Assembly (NCBI GenBank): GCA_963578825.1
Contig: CAUZDW010000014.1
Location: 30,509 to 94,508, forward strand
Length of the DNA stretch: 64,000 nt
DNA from: JAJDNS01 sp963578825
GTDB lineage: Bacteria; Acidobacteriota; Vicinamibacteria; Fen-336
Direction of reading: 5' to 3'
Part shown: positions 8,660 through 16,726 of the stretch, piece after piece
How positions within the stretch are numbered: the first letter of the stretch is position 1
Layout: every line of letters begins with the position of its first letter
Position numbers and translations under genes: made by a program
Notes under the pieces: model-generated
What the model was told of the DNA's origin: nothing
The model's input: only the letters and a program-made list of their open reading frames with translations
Database searches by the model: none

Positions 8660-9631
8660 ATGAGCACGAATATTCGCTGGGGAATCATCAGCACCGGCCG
8701 GATCGCCCACAAGTTCGCCCAGGCCACGAAGCTCCTGCCCGACGCGGATCTCGTGGCGGTGGGCTCCCGTTCGAAGGAGGCCGCCGACGCTTTCGGTAAG
8801 GAGCTCGGCGTCCCCCGGTGTCATGGGAGCTACGAGGACCTGGTTGCCGATCCGCAGGTGGACGCGATCTACGTCGCGACCCCCCATCCTTTCCATCGTC
8901 CCAACACCCTGCTGGCGCTGGAGGCCGGCAAGCACGTGCTGTGCGAAAAGCCCTTGACGGTCAACGCCGGCGAGGCGGCCGAGGTGATCCGCGTGGCCCG
9001 GGCCAAGGGCCTCTTCCTCATGGAGGCGATGTGGACCCGTTTTCTGCCGGTGTGGGTCGACCTCAAGGCCCGCCTCGATTCCGGGGAGTTCGGGCAGATC
9101 GCGCATCTTCAGGCGAATTTCGGTGTGCCCATGCCCGCCGACGAGGCGCGGATCCACGAACCCGGCCTCGCTGGCGGGGGCCTGCTCGACCTCGGGATCT
9201 ACCCGATCTCGCTCGCCTCGTGGTTCCTCGGGAAGCCGGACAAGGTCTTGTCGTGGGCCACGATGACGAAGACCCATGTGGACGAGCGCACCGCGATGCT
9301 GTTCAGCTATGCCGGCGGGTCGTTCGCCATGCTGAGCAGCGCCATCGACGTCTGGACGACCTGCGAAGCGGAGATCGTCGCCGAGAAGGCCTGGATCCGC
9401 GTGCCGCGCTTCTGGGAGGCCCAGTCGTACGAGATCGTGACCCCGGACGCAAGGGACGTCGTGACGAAGCCGTTCGAGAGCGGCTACCAGTTCCAGATCT
9501 CCCACTCGATGAACCGCATCCGGCGTGGCCAGACCGAGAGCGAGGTCATGTCCCTCGACGAGTCGCTGGAGATCATGAAGACTATGGACGGTCTCCGCGC
9601 CGAGTGGGGCTTCAAGTACCCGTTCGAGTAG
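8660..9631 (+). CDS. Gfo/Idh/MocA family NAD(P)-dependent oxidoreductase
   Basis: This is a 323-aa cytosolic dehydrogenase of the GFO/IDH/MocA type, closest in style to the dihydrodiol/xylose dehydrogenase branch. The nucleotide-binding site appears as GIISTGRIAHKFAQA near the N terminus. The catalytic-lysine motif is LCEKPLTV near residue 97, and the substrate domain contains GGGLLDLGIYPISLASW. There is no signal peptide, unlike its three Tat-exported relatives in this window. It is divergent from purL. A TATAGA box lies 11 bases before the ATG and no ribosome site is evident. The substrate cannot be named from sequence; a sugar or sugar derivative is likely. Confidence 0.85.
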   Translation: MSTNIRWGIISTGRIAHKFAQATKLLPDADLVAVGSRSKEAADAFGKELGVPRCHGSYEDLVADPQVDAIYVATPHPFHRPNTLLALEAGKHVLCEKPLTVNAGEAAEVIRVARAKGLFLMEAMWTRFLPVWVDLKARLDSGEFGQIAHLQANFGVPMPADEARIHEPGLAGGGLLDLGIYPISLASWFLGKPDKVLSWATMTKTHVDERTAMLFSYAGGSFAMLSSAIDVWTTCEAEIVAEKAWIRVPRFWEAQSYEIVTPDARDVVTKPFESGYQFQISHSMNRIRRGQTESEVMSLDESLEIMKTMDGLRAEWGFKYPFE

Positions 9632-9690
9632 CTGCGAAGATGTGACCGTTCTTTTTCCAGCGTTTGGCGCGCTTGGCCAACTCTTCGCAG
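9632..9690. terminator. Nested inverted repeat after the oxidoreductase gene
   Basis: CTGCGAAGA (9632-9640) is perfectly complementary to TCTTCGCAG (9682-9690). Inside it, GTTTGGC and GGCCAAC form a second imperfect stem. It begins at the base after the stop codon of the preceding gene. A transcription terminator or other hairpin element is possible, but there is no terminal T-run on the + strand. Confidence 0.35.
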
Positions 9691-9765
9691 GTTCTCGGGC
9701 TCCTCCGGCCTTCCCCGTGAGATAGAGTGCGACCTGGCCGTTTCGACAACTCAAGGAGGTCGTCA

Positions 9766-10335
9766 ATGCTCGGGAAGCTCCTGTCGCAGTACTGATGGGT
9801 CCTGCTCCTGCGAGGGATCTTTGCCATCGCGTTCGGAGTCATGGCCTACGCGTGGCCGGGCCTCACGCTGGCCACTCTGGTCATCTTCTTCGCTGCGTGG
9901 GTGTTTGTGGACGGCCTGTGCGATGTGTTCCACGCCTTTGCCGGCCGCAAGGACAACGAGAACTGGTGGCTGCTCCTCCTGGAAGGGCTCCTCGGGATCC
10001 CCTTCGGCGTGATCACGTTCCAGGCCCCGCAGATCACCGCGATCGTCCTGCTCCTCTACATCGCGTTCTGGGCCATCGCCACCGGCGTGCTGCGGATCGT
10101 CATGGCGGTCCGCCTCCGCAACGAGATCGAGGGCGAGTGGTGGATGGCTCTGGGCGGGCTGGCCTCGGTCGTCTTCGGCATGATCATGCTGGCGCGGCCC
10201 GGAGCCGGAGCCCTGACCCTGCTCCTATTCATCGTGGCCTGGTCGATCATCGTCGGGATCCTGATTGTCATCCTTTCGTTCAAGGCCCGCAGCTTCGGCA
10301 AAGTTCTCGTCGAGGCCAGGGCAGCCGGCTCATAG
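9766..10335 (+). pseudogene. HdeD/DUF308 membrane protein gene with an in-frame TGA at codon 10
   Basis: A strong AAGGAGGT site lies six bases before ATG 9766, which reads MLGKLLSQY and then TGA (9793-9795). The same frame continues WVLLLRGIFAIAFGVMAYAWP and further HdeD-like helices to 10335. HdeD-family proteins usually have Trp-Trp where this sequence has TGA-TGG, so a single G-to-A change has removed a conserved tryptophan codon. The rest of the frame is open, with about six membrane segments in pairs as in the family, whose members are linked to acid and stress resistance. Re-initiation at ATG 9841 would give a 164-aa product lacking the first helix. It could be a recent nonsense mutation, a sequence error or TGA read-through. 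Other genes here use TGA as a normal stop. Confidence 0.75.
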
Positions 10336-10351
10336 GACATGCCCGGGCGGA

Positions 10352-10380
10352 TTGACCGGTCGAGGCGCTCGGCGTAGGTT
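10352..10380 (+). promoter_or_regulatory. Sigma-70-like promoter of larA
   Basis: TTGACC (10352-10357), a 17-base spacer and TAGGTT (10375-10380) are followed after only seven bases by the larA ATG. There is no ribosome site, so the transcript is predicted to be leaderless or nearly so. Confidence 0.5.
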
Positions 10381-10387
10381 GGTCTGT

Positions 10388-11653
10388 ATGAAAGTCCGCC
10401 TTCAGTACGGAACCACCGGTCTCGAGGCGTCGATTCCGTCCGACAACGTGACGCTGATCGAGCCCCGCTTCGTGGAGGGCCTCGCCGACGAGGCCGAGGC
10501 CTTCCGCGAGGCGGTCCGAAACCCGATCGGCTCGCCGCCGCTTCGGGACATCGTGAGAGCGGACGACCGCGTGGTGGTCGTCATCGCCGACTCCACGCGG
10601 CCGCTCCCGTCCGACCGGCTCCTGCCCTGGCTCTTCGAGGAGCTGTCCCACGTCTCGGCCGAGCGGTTCGTCATCGTCAACGGGACGGGCTCCCACCGGG
10701 TCAACACGCCGGAGGAGCTCGCCTCGATGGTCGGTTTCGATATCCTGCGGCGCTATTCGGTGGTGAACCACACGGCGCAGGACCTGTCGACGATGGTCCC
10801 GGTCGGACAGTCCGCGGACGGCGAGACAGTGCTCATGAACCGGGAGTACGTGGAGGCGGACAAGAGAATCGTCCTGGGGTTCATCGAGCCCCACTTCATG
10901 GCCGGATTCTCCGGGGGCTACAAGGGGATCTTCCCGGCGGTGGCGGACATCGGGTCCATCATGCGCTACCACGACGCGAAGGCCATCGGCCATCCTCGCA
11001 GCACCTGGGGCGTGCTCGAGGGCAACCCCACCCAGCAGATCATCCGCCAGAACGGCGCCCTCGTGCCCCTGGACTTCTGCCTCAACCTGACGCTGAACAA
11101 GAACCGAGAGATCACGCGCTTCTTCTGCGGCCATCCCATCGAGGCGTCCGAGAGGGGCTGCGCCTTCTCCAAGGAGACGGCGATGGTGGCGTGCGAGCGC
11201 CCGTTTCCCATCGTTGTCACGACCAACAGCGGCTATCCCCTCGACCAGAACCTTTACCAGGCCGTCAAGGGGATGTCGGCGGCCTCGCAGGTCGTGGCCG
11301 ACGGCGGCTACATCGCTGCCGCCGCGCGCTGCAACGACGGCTTCCCGGCACACGGCAACTTCAAGACCCTGCTCTTCGATCACGACTCGCCCCGGTCGCT
11401 CCTCGACACGATCGAAGCGCCGGGCTTTTCGATGTACGACCAGTGGGAGGCCCAGGTCCTGGCGATCATCCAGCTCAAGGCCCGCGTTGGCCTCAAGAGC
11501 GAGTTGCCACCCGACGACGTGAGGCATGCGAACATCGAGCCTCTCGACGACCTCGGGGCCGCCGTCGGACGGGAGCTCGAACGGGTCGGAGCAGACGCTC
11601 CGGTGGCCGTGCTGCCCGAGGGGCCGCAAACGATCCCCTATGTCACGTCCTAG
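10388..11653 (+). CDS. larA: LarA-family nickel-pincer racemase/epimerase (DUF2088)
   Basis: This 421-aa member of the lactate racemase family uses the nickel-pincer nucleotide cofactor. Every key residue of Lactobacillus LarA is found at a constant offset of five: H103 in NGTGSHR, H169 in IEPHFMAG, K179 (the lysine that binds the cofactor) in GGYKG, and H195 in RYHDAK. This branch of LarA homologues includes racemases of several 2-hydroxy acids, so the substrate is open. The cofactor-making genes larB, larC and larE are not in the window. The gene stands alone with its own promoter. Lactate or lactaldehyde metabolism from the microcompartment locus is a possible but distant link. Confidence 0.85.
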   Translation: MKVRLQYGTTGLEASIPSDNVTLIEPRFVEGLADEAEAFREAVRNPIGSPPLRDIVRADDRVVVVIADSTRPLPSDRLLPWLFEELSHVSAERFVIVNGTGSHRVNTPEELASMVGFDILRRYSVVNHTAQDLSTMVPVGQSADGETVLMNREYVEADKRIVLGFIEPHFMAGFSGGYKGIFPAVADIGSIMRYHDAKAIGHPRSTWGVLEGNPTQQIIRQNGALVPLDFCLNLTLNKNREITRFFCGHPIEASERGCAFSKETAMVACERPFPIVVTTNSGYPLDQNLYQAVKGMSAASQVVADGGYIAAAARCNDGFPAHGNFKTLLFDHDSPRSLLDTIEAPGFSMYDQWEAQVLAIIQLKARVGLKSELPPDDVRHANIEPLDDLGAAVGRELERVGADAPVAVLPEGPQTIPYVTS

Positions 11654-11706
11654 GCGGGGACGCCCGCCCGATCAACGCGGAGCGCTTTCTTCAGCAGGGG
11701 AGTGAC

Positions 11707-12052
11707 ATGGCCAAGAGAACGACATGGGAGACGGTCAAGCTCCAGGGCGAGCACATCGTCGACGAAGCCCGACGGATCATCCACGAGGGCAACGTCCGAC
11801 GGGTGGTCGTCAAGCAGAAAGGCAGGTCGTGGCCGAGTTCCCCTGACCGTGGGCGTCGTGGCCTCCGTCCTGGCGCCCGTCCTCGCCGCCATTGGCGCCC
11901 TGGTGGCGCTCCTCACCGACTGCAGCATCGACCTGGAGCGGCGACGCCCCGCCAATGCGAAGAAGAGCGCTGTCCGCAAGAAGACGGCGGCCGCCAAGAA
12001 GGCGACGCGCAAGACAGCCGCTAGGACGGCCTCGCGACCGAAGGCTCGCTGA
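11707..12052 (+). pseudogene. DUF4342-family small protein gene with two frameshifts
   Basis: From ATG 11707 (GGGGAG site upstream) the frame reads MAKRTTWETVKLQGEHIVDE and continues through NVRRVVVKQKGR, the DUF4342 start. The conserved second half (PLTVGVVASVLAPVLAAIGA and ALLTDCSIDLER), with a Lys/Ala-rich tail ending at 12052, is in another frame. The segment between them, GTGGCCGAGTTCCC (VAEFP), lies in the third frame. Two single-base losses, one near 11832 and one in the C-run near 11846, would explain this. The intact protein would be about 115 aa with one membrane hairpin. Function of the family is unknown. Either the gene is decayed or two homopolymer errors remain in the sequence. 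Confidence 0.75.
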
Positions 12053-12134
12053 GGCCTCGCGCGGCCCAGAGGCCTCTCGGCGCCTGGACGCGGTCTGATT
12101 TTCGCCACGGGCTGCTAGACTGCATCCCGCAACG

Positions 12135-12935
12135 ATGACGAAGTGGCAGGATCGGGTCCACGAGATCATCTTCGAGGCGGAGACGCCGGCGGGGAAGGCC
12201 TTCGACGTGGCGCTTCTCGTCTGCATCGTGGCGAGCGTCGTCACGGTCCTCTTCGAGAGCGTGGCGTCCGTCCGCTCACGCTACGGAGATGTGCTCCGGG
12301 CGATCGAGTGGGCCTTCACGCTGCTGTTCACGGTCGAGTATCTGCTCCGCCTCGCCAGCGTGGGCAAACCGCTCCGCTATGCCTTCAGCTTCTTCGGCAT
12401 CGTCGATCTGCTCGCCATCATCCCGACCTACCTGAGCATCTTCATCGGCGGAGCCCAGTCGCTGATCGTGATCCGAGCGCTCCGCCTCCTCAGGGTCTTC
12501 CGCGTCCTCAAGCTGGTGCACTTCGTCGGCGAGGCCCGGATGCTGCGTACGGCGCTTCTGGCGAGCCTGCGTAAGATTACGGTCTTCCTGGGGACCGTCC
12601 TGACGATCGTGCTGATCGTCGGAGCGCTCATCTACCTGATCGAAGGAGAGGAGAGCGGGTTCACGAGCATCCCGCAGGGGATCTACTGGGCGATCGTCAC
12701 GCTCACGACTGTCGGCTATGGCGACATCACCCCGCAAACGATTCCGGGCAAGGTCCTGGCCTCGACGGTGATGATCCTGGGGTACGGCATCATCGCGGTC
12801 CCCACGGGCATCGTCACCGTCGAGCTGGCGAACGTCCGGCGCATGTCGATCACGACGCGGGCCTGCCCACAGTGCGGGGTGGGGGGGCACGGCACCGACG
12901 CCGGCTACTGCAAGCACTGCGGAGCGCGGCTGTGA
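12135..12935 (+). CDS. Voltage-gated potassium channel, KvAP-like, with C-terminal zinc ribbon
   Basis: This is a 266-aa inner-membrane channel subunit with six membrane segments. The voltage sensor S4 carries regularly spaced arginines R114, R117, R120 and R123 in VIRALRLLRVFRVLKL. The pore helix is followed by the selectivity filter TVGYGD (residues 192-197). The short cytosolic tail ends in a zinc-ribbon-like pair, C244-x2-C247 and C259-x2-C262, which is common in bacterial channels of this group. A TAGACT box ends 13 bases before the ATG. The next gene starts in a GTGA overlap with its stop, so the two are probably co-transcribed, although no functional link is obvious. Confidence 0.9.
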   Translation: MTKWQDRVHEIIFEAETPAGKAFDVALLVCIVASVVTVLFESVASVRSRYGDVLRAIEWAFTLLFTVEYLLRLASVGKPLRYAFSFFGIVDLLAIIPTYLSIFIGGAQSLIVIRALRLLRVFRVLKLVHFVGEARMLRTALLASLRKITVFLGTVLTIVLIVGALIYLIEGEESGFTSIPQGIYWAIVTLTTVGYGDITPQTIPGKVLASTVMILGYGIIAVPTGIVTVELANVRRMSITTRACPQCGVGGHGTDAGYCKHCGARL

Positions 12936-13909
12936 AGACGCCGGAGGGGGTCCTTCCCGCAGTCGCCCTGCTGGCGTGTTCTCTCCTCCCGATCAGTGCC
13001 CCGGAGGGTGCCGCCGCCGGTGCATTCGAGATCGTGGAGACCGATCAGGGGCTGGAGCTGCGAGACGACACCCAGGTCGTCCTCTTCTACCAGCGCGAGA
13101 CCCGGTCACTCGATGGACAGTTCGCTCGAAGCAACTACGTTCACCCGTTGATGAGCCTGGATGGCGATGTCCTGACGGAAGACTTTCCGGCCGATCACCC
13201 GCACCACCGCGGGGTCTTCTGGGCCTGGCATCAGCTCCTGGTCGGCGAGGAGAGGGTCGGGGATGGATGGTCGCTGGAAGACTTCGTCACCCGAATAGCG
13301 GGCGTCGAGTCGACCGTGGCGACCGGCAGAGCGCGAATCGAAGCGACGGTGCTTTGGAACTCCCCGCGATATCGCGCTGGCGAGCCCTTCCTCGAAGAGG
13401 CAACGGCCGTGACCGCGCACCGAGTCGTGGCAGGTGCTCGGGCGATCGATTTCGAGATTGCACTTCGAGCCTTGGTCCCGGGTGTCCGAATCGGAGGTTC
13501 GGAGGATCCGAAGGGCTACGGTGGCTTCTCGGCACGCTTGAGGATGCCGGGTGGTCTGGTCTTCACAGCCCGCAATGGCCGGGTGACGCCGCAGGAGCTG
13601 CAGGTCGAGGCCGGGCCGTGGATGGACATCTCCGCACCCTACGGCAAGGACGGTGCACCGAGTGGTGTCACCATCCTCTGCCACCCGAGCTTGCCCGGCT
13701 TTCCACAGCCCTGGATTCTGCGGCAGCAGGGGAGTATGCAGAACCCGGTCTTCCCCGGACGGCAGACGGTGACGGTCCCGACCGATCGGCCCCTCGTATT
13801 GCGCTATCGGCTTGTGATCCATCGTGGCGCCGCCCGACCCGGGGACATCGAGCGGTGGCAGCGCCACTACGCCGACGAAAGCGCGGCACTCGCTCCTGGG
13901 TCGGAGTAA
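12932..13909 (+). CDS. Secreted DUF6807 (PmoA-like) family protein
   Basis: This 325-aa protein starts with GTG inside the stop of the channel gene (GTGA overlap). Residues 1-30 look like a signal peptide (LPAVALLACSLLPISA, then AAAGAF). The mature part has the family signature YVHPLMSLDG, LTEDFPADHPHHRG and VFWAWHQ. The family, often annotated as PmoA or methane-oxygenase-like, is common beside sugar oxidoreductases in Planctomycetes and Acidobacteria and is not a true methane monooxygenase. It is followed after 67 bases by a Tat-exported Gfo/Idh/MocA protein, which suggests shared work on extracytoplasmic carbohydrate derivatives. The reaction is unknown. Confidence 0.8.
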   Translation: MKTPEGVLPAVALLACSLLPISAPEGAAAGAFEIVETDQGLELRDDTQVVLFYQRETRSLDGQFARSNYVHPLMSLDGDVLTEDFPADHPHHRGVFWAWHQLLVGEERVGDGWSLEDFVTRIAGVESTVATGRARIEATVLWNSPRYRAGEPFLEEATAVTAHRVVAGARAIDFEIALRALVPGVRIGGSEDPKGYGGFSARLRMPGGLVFTARNGRVTPQELQVEAGPWMDISAPYGKDGAPSGVTILCHPSLPGFPQPWILRQQGSMQNPVFPGRQTVTVPTDRPLVLRYRLVIHRGAARPGDIERWQRHYADESAALAPGSE

Positions 13910-13979
13910 GATCACGCCATCCGTGTTGCCGTAGGGCGTCGCGAGGTGCGGCGCCTCGTGTGGGTCTTGGGAGGTCATG

Positions 13980-15347
13980 ATGGGTGAGCGCCAGGAGATC
14001 GGTCGGCGTCAGTTCGTCCGGCGGAGCGCGGGGGCGGCGGCCGCCGGAGCGGTGCTGCCTCTGGCACCCGGTTCGGGACCCGCTTCGGCCGAGACCTCCT
14101 CGAGCAGGCGCCGGCTCGTGCTCGTGGGCACCGGGAGCCGGGGATCTCACATGTGGGGCAAGGCCCTCATGCAGACCCACGCCGAGCACGTGGAGCTCGT
14201 GGGTCTCTGCGACATCAATCGGAAACGTGTGGAGTACGCCCGGGGCTACATCGGCGTGGACGTCCCGACCTATCCGGCCGGCGACTTCGACAAGATGATC
14301 CACGACACGAAGCCCGATGCCGTCATGGTGACGACACCGGACTGCTTCCACGCCGACTACGTCGTGCGGGCTCTCGACCTGGGCTGCGACGCGATCTCGG
14401 AGAAGCCTCTGACGACGGAGGTCGAGCAGTGTCGAGCCATCCTCGAGGCCGAGAAACGGTCGGGTCGCAGGGTCTCCACCACCTTCAACGCCCGCCACGG
14501 AAACGCCAGCGAGGCGATCAAGAAGGTCCTGGTGTCCGGAGAGCTTGGCCGGATCATCTCCGCCGAGTTCCAGGAGTACCTGGACGTGCAGCACGGTGCC
14601 AGCTATTTCCGGCGGTGGCACGGCAAGAAGCGCTTCTCGGGGTCCCTCCTGGTGCACAAGGCCTCGCACCACTTCGACCAGATGAACTGGTGGCTCCAGG
14701 CCGAGCCGCAGGAGGTCCACGCCTTCGGGCGGGTGGCGTTCTACGGGGAGAACGGCTCCTTCCGCTCGCCCCGGTGTCGCGGTTGCAGCTTCAAGGATCG
14801 GTGCGAGTTCTACTGGGACATCACCCAGAGCAAGCGCTACATGGACATGTATGTGGACTGCGAAAGCGAGGATGGCTACTTCCGAGACGGATGTGTCTGG
14901 GACAACACCATCGACACCTACGACTCTATGACCGTCGAGGTGAAGTACGGCAACGGCACCCTGCTCGCGTATTCGCTGAACGCCTTCATGCCCTACGAGG
15001 GGCAGCGGATCGCGTTCAACGGCGAGAAGGGCCGGCTGGACGTCCAGGTGTTCAACCGTCAGCCATGGGAGGTCGACCAGGCCGCGGACTTCCGTCTCAC
15101 GAAATCGTTCGGCGACACGAAGACGTGGACGGTGGGGAGAGAGACCGGCGAGCACGGCGGAGCCGACAAGAAGCTGAAAGACCTGCTCTTCCTCCCGGAG
15201 AGCGCGGATCCCCTGGGTCAGCGGGCGGGCAGCCGGGAGGGCATCCTGTCGAGCCTGATCGGCATCGCGGCCCGGACGTCCATCGACACCGGCGAGCCGA
15301 TCAAGCTCGGCGACCTACTGGAGCTTCCCCCGGTCTGGCCCGGCTAA
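13980..15347 (+). CDS. Tat-exported Gfo/Idh/MocA oxidoreductase
   Basis: This is a protein of about 455 aa with a twin-arginine leader (GRRQFVRRSAG, then an Ala-rich hydrophobic stretch to about residue 38) and a Gfo/Idh/MocA body: VLVGTGSRGSHMWG for nucleotide binding and ISEKPLTTEVEQC with the catalytic lysine. A cysteine cluster CRGCSFKDRCEFYW sits in the substrate domain and may bind metal or form disulfides. Two ATGs exist, at 13977 and 13980. The second is five bases from the GGGAGG site and is preferred. Export of an NAD(P)-binding fold implies a tightly bound cofactor, as in glucose-fructose oxidoreductase. The substrate is unknown. Confidence 0.87.
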   Translation: MGERQEIGRRQFVRRSAGAAAAGAVLPLAPGSGPASAETSSSRRRLVLVGTGSRGSHMWGKALMQTHAEHVELVGLCDINRKRVEYARGYIGVDVPTYPAGDFDKMIHDTKPDAVMVTTPDCFHADYVVRALDLGCDAISEKPLTTEVEQCRAILEAEKRSGRRVSTTFNARHGNASEAIKKVLVSGELGRIISAEFQEYLDVQHGASYFRRWHGKKRFSGSLLVHKASHHFDQMNWWLQAEPQEVHAFGRVAFYGENGSFRSPRCRGCSFKDRCEFYWDITQSKRYMDMYVDCESEDGYFRDGCVWDNTIDTYDSMTVEVKYGNGTLLAYSLNAFMPYEGQRIAFNGEKGRLDVQVFNRQPWEVDQAADFRLTKSFGDTKTWTVGRETGEHGGADKKLKDLLFLPESADPLGQRAGSREGILSSLIGIAARTSIDTGEPIKLGDLLELPPVWPG

Positions 15348-15548
15348 GCGTGTCCCCGGACCGCCTCTCGGCGCTTCACATCGCTCGGTCAAGACCCTTC
15401 CGGGTGCGTGAGCGAAACGGATGCTGTGCTGCTCAATGCCCGGCGCTACCGAGCAAGAAATGTCTCCTATCCTATCGACCTCCGACAGGTTATTCTCCGC
15501 CAGTAACTAACTTTTCGCCGAACCTTCCGATAGCTGCAACAGGACAAC

Positions 15549-15818
15549 ATGTCTGAACCTGAGCGGAAACCGCCGGAAGGAGTTAGGAGGTCGTGGACCA
15601 GAAGCGACACTCGTGGGGCGCTTGCGTTTGCGGCTGAGGCGGCTGGGTTCGCCATCCTGTTTGGGGCGAGCTCCTTGCCGTACAACGTGTTCGGCGGAGT
15701 CCTCGTGGTAGCGGGGCTGCTACTCTGGGGCGGCCCAGGAATCCGCGAGGCCATCGCCCGAGAAAGGACGCGGGCCAACCGTAGGGACCTGGGGCCGCAC
15801 GGTCGCGGGAGCGAATAG
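15549..15818 (+). CDS. Small two-helix membrane protein, cassette-like
   Basis: This 89-aa ORF has a charged N terminus and two hydrophobic segments (GALAFAAEAAGFAILFGA and VFGGVLVVAGLLLW), then a basic tail. I do not recognise a family. It ends four bases before an attC-like hairpin (15822-15924), exactly where a cassette ORF would sit, and the upstream 150 bases are AT-richer than the surroundings. No ribosome site is seen; ACAGGACAAC precedes the ATG. The coding call rests on position and hydrophobic pattern, so it is moderate at best. Confidence 0.45.
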   Translation: MSEPERKPPEGVRRSWTRSDTRGALAFAAEAAGFAILFGASSLPYNVFGGVLVVAGLLLWGGPGIREAIARERTRANRRDLGPHGRGSE

Positions 15819-15821
15819 GTC

Positions 15822-15924
15822 GTCGAACAAGAGGATGCACCAGACGAAGCGCGGACTCGAAGATGCCCGACGACGATTCGGCATCATCAATGTGCGCTTC
15901 GCAGGTGATCCTCACTGTTCGCCA
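15822..15924 (+). repeat. attC-like imperfect palindrome, copy 1
   Basis: The outer cores are GTCGAAC (15822-15828) and GTTCGCC (15918-15924). Inside, GAGGATGCACCAGACGAAGC pairs with the reverse complement of GCTTCGCAGGTGATCCTC, leaving a few unpaired bases on one arm, as in integron attC sites. The right arm is repeated at 16549-16574 and 16671-16696, and in inverted form at 62565-62590. The outer cores deviate by one base from the RYYYAAC rule. Confidence 0.65.
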
Positions 15925-15962
15925 TCATTGCCCAAAAGGGCAACTGGCGAGAGAATAGGGTT

Positions 15963-16157
15963 GTGAGCGACACGGCGGTCAAGATCGAAGGGCTCAGTCC
16001 CGAGGAGCGGCTCGATCTCCTTGAGCGACTGTGGGATAGCCTCGCGCGGACGCCTGCCGAGGTCCCGGTGACCCCGGAACAGCGTGCGGAGCTCGATCGG
16101 CGGCTCGCTGAACTGGATCGGGATATCCACGAGGGCGACGCCCTTGGCGTCCCCTGA
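15963..16157 (+). pseudogene. Addiction-module antitoxin (PF09720-like), stopped by TGA at a Trp position
   Basis: From GTG 15963 the frame reads a short antitoxin: KIEGLSPEERLDLLERLWDS, then TPEQRAELDRRLAELDRD and GDALGVP, followed by TGA (16155-16157). Related antitoxins continue with W-[DE]-E-V-L-R-x-I-R-A-R-S, and here the same frame continues DEVLRQIRARS directly after the TGA. A TGG-to-TGA change is therefore inferred. The toxin frame follows at 16190. The pair lies between two attC-like hairpins, as toxin-antitoxin cassettes do in integrons. The truncated 64-aa product might still fold, since only the tail is lost. Confidence 0.65.
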
Positions 16158-16189
16158 GATGAGGTTCTGAGGCAAATCCGAGCCCGTAG

Positions 16190-16483
16190 TTGGAGCTACC
16201 GATCCTTCGACCGGCAGCAGCCGCTGACGTCGAAGGAGCGTAGCGGTGGTATGAGGATCAACGCGCCGGTCTTGGGGATGAGTTCCTGGCGGCGGTCGGT
16301 GCGAGCTTGGAGATGATCGCTGCTCACCCGCTGGCTGCACCGGTCGTCCACAGGGACACACGGCGACTCTTCCTGCGCCGATTCCCATACGGCGTCTTCT
16401 ATCGCTTGGTTGGGAGCGAGACCGTCGTCGTCGGCTGCCTGCACGCGAAGCGCCATCCCAGGGTATGGCGTGGTCGGAGATGA
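16190..16483 (+). pseudogene. RelE/ParE-type toxin gene with an in-frame TAG
   Basis: Starting at TTG 16190 the frame reads LPILRPAAAADVEGA, then TAG (16241-16243), then RWYEDQRAGLGDEFLAAVGA and onward to HRDTRRLFLRRFPYGVFYR and GCLHAKRHPRVW, with TGA at 16481-16483. This is the full layout of a ParE/RelE toxin of about 97 aa: an AARWYE-type helix, LRRFPYGVFY strands and a histidine near the end. The single TAG replaces the usual Ala codon before RWYE. The stop abuts the next attC-like hairpin. With the antitoxin also interrupted, the module looks inactive or is affected by sequence errors. Confidence 0.65.
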
Positions 16484-16484
16484 T

Positions 16485-16585
16485 GTCGAACAAACGGATG
16501 CAGCAGACGAGGCGCGGAAGTGAAGCCGCCCGAGCAGCCCTCGGCGTCATCAATGTGCGCTTCGCGGGTGATCCCGCTGTTCGAC
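16485..16585 (+). repeat. attC-like imperfect palindrome, copy 2
   Basis: The outer cores GTCGAAC (16485-16491) and GTTCGAC (16579-16585) are perfect inverted copies. The inner arms CGGATGCAGCAGACGAGGCGC and GCGCTTCGCGGGTGATCCCG pair imperfectly with extra bases on one side. It starts one base after the toxin stop codon. Confidence 0.65.
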
Positions 16586-16666
16586 GGACAATAGAGCTAC
16601 CGGAGCAGACGGAGGAGGAAGTGGCTGAAGTAGCGAAGGTGGTCGCGACACTTGCCGCTGGTCTGG

Positions 16667-16708
16667 CGTCATCAATGTGCGCTTCGCAGGTGATCCCCAC
16701 TGTTCTGC
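16667..16708 (+). repeat. Right half of an attC-like element
   Basis: The segment repeats the right arm of the two hairpins before it (ATCAATGTGCGCTTCGCAGG at 16671, then TGATCC and TGTTCTGC), but the matching left arm is not recognisable upstream. It is probably a decayed or recombined site. The VOC gene follows after about 20 bases. Confidence 0.5.
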
Positions 16709-16726
16709 GGACAGGGGGGAGGTGGG

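Noticed and set aside
4988..9631. A 1,547-codon open frame on the + strand opposite purL
   Set aside because: It is an antisense shadow in GC-rich DNA. purL on the other strand is a clear, full-length family member. Only the last part (from 8660) is a real gene.
12976..13980. Alternative long frames over the DUF6807 gene and the following gap
   Set aside because: No family match. The DUF6807 frame has a signal peptide, family motifs and a start overlap with the upstream stop.
9793..16157. Reassignment of TGA to tryptophan
   Set aside because: Many genes here end at TGA in the expected place and use TGG for Trp, for example acoA, acoB and the channel gene. Two isolated cases fit mutation or error better.
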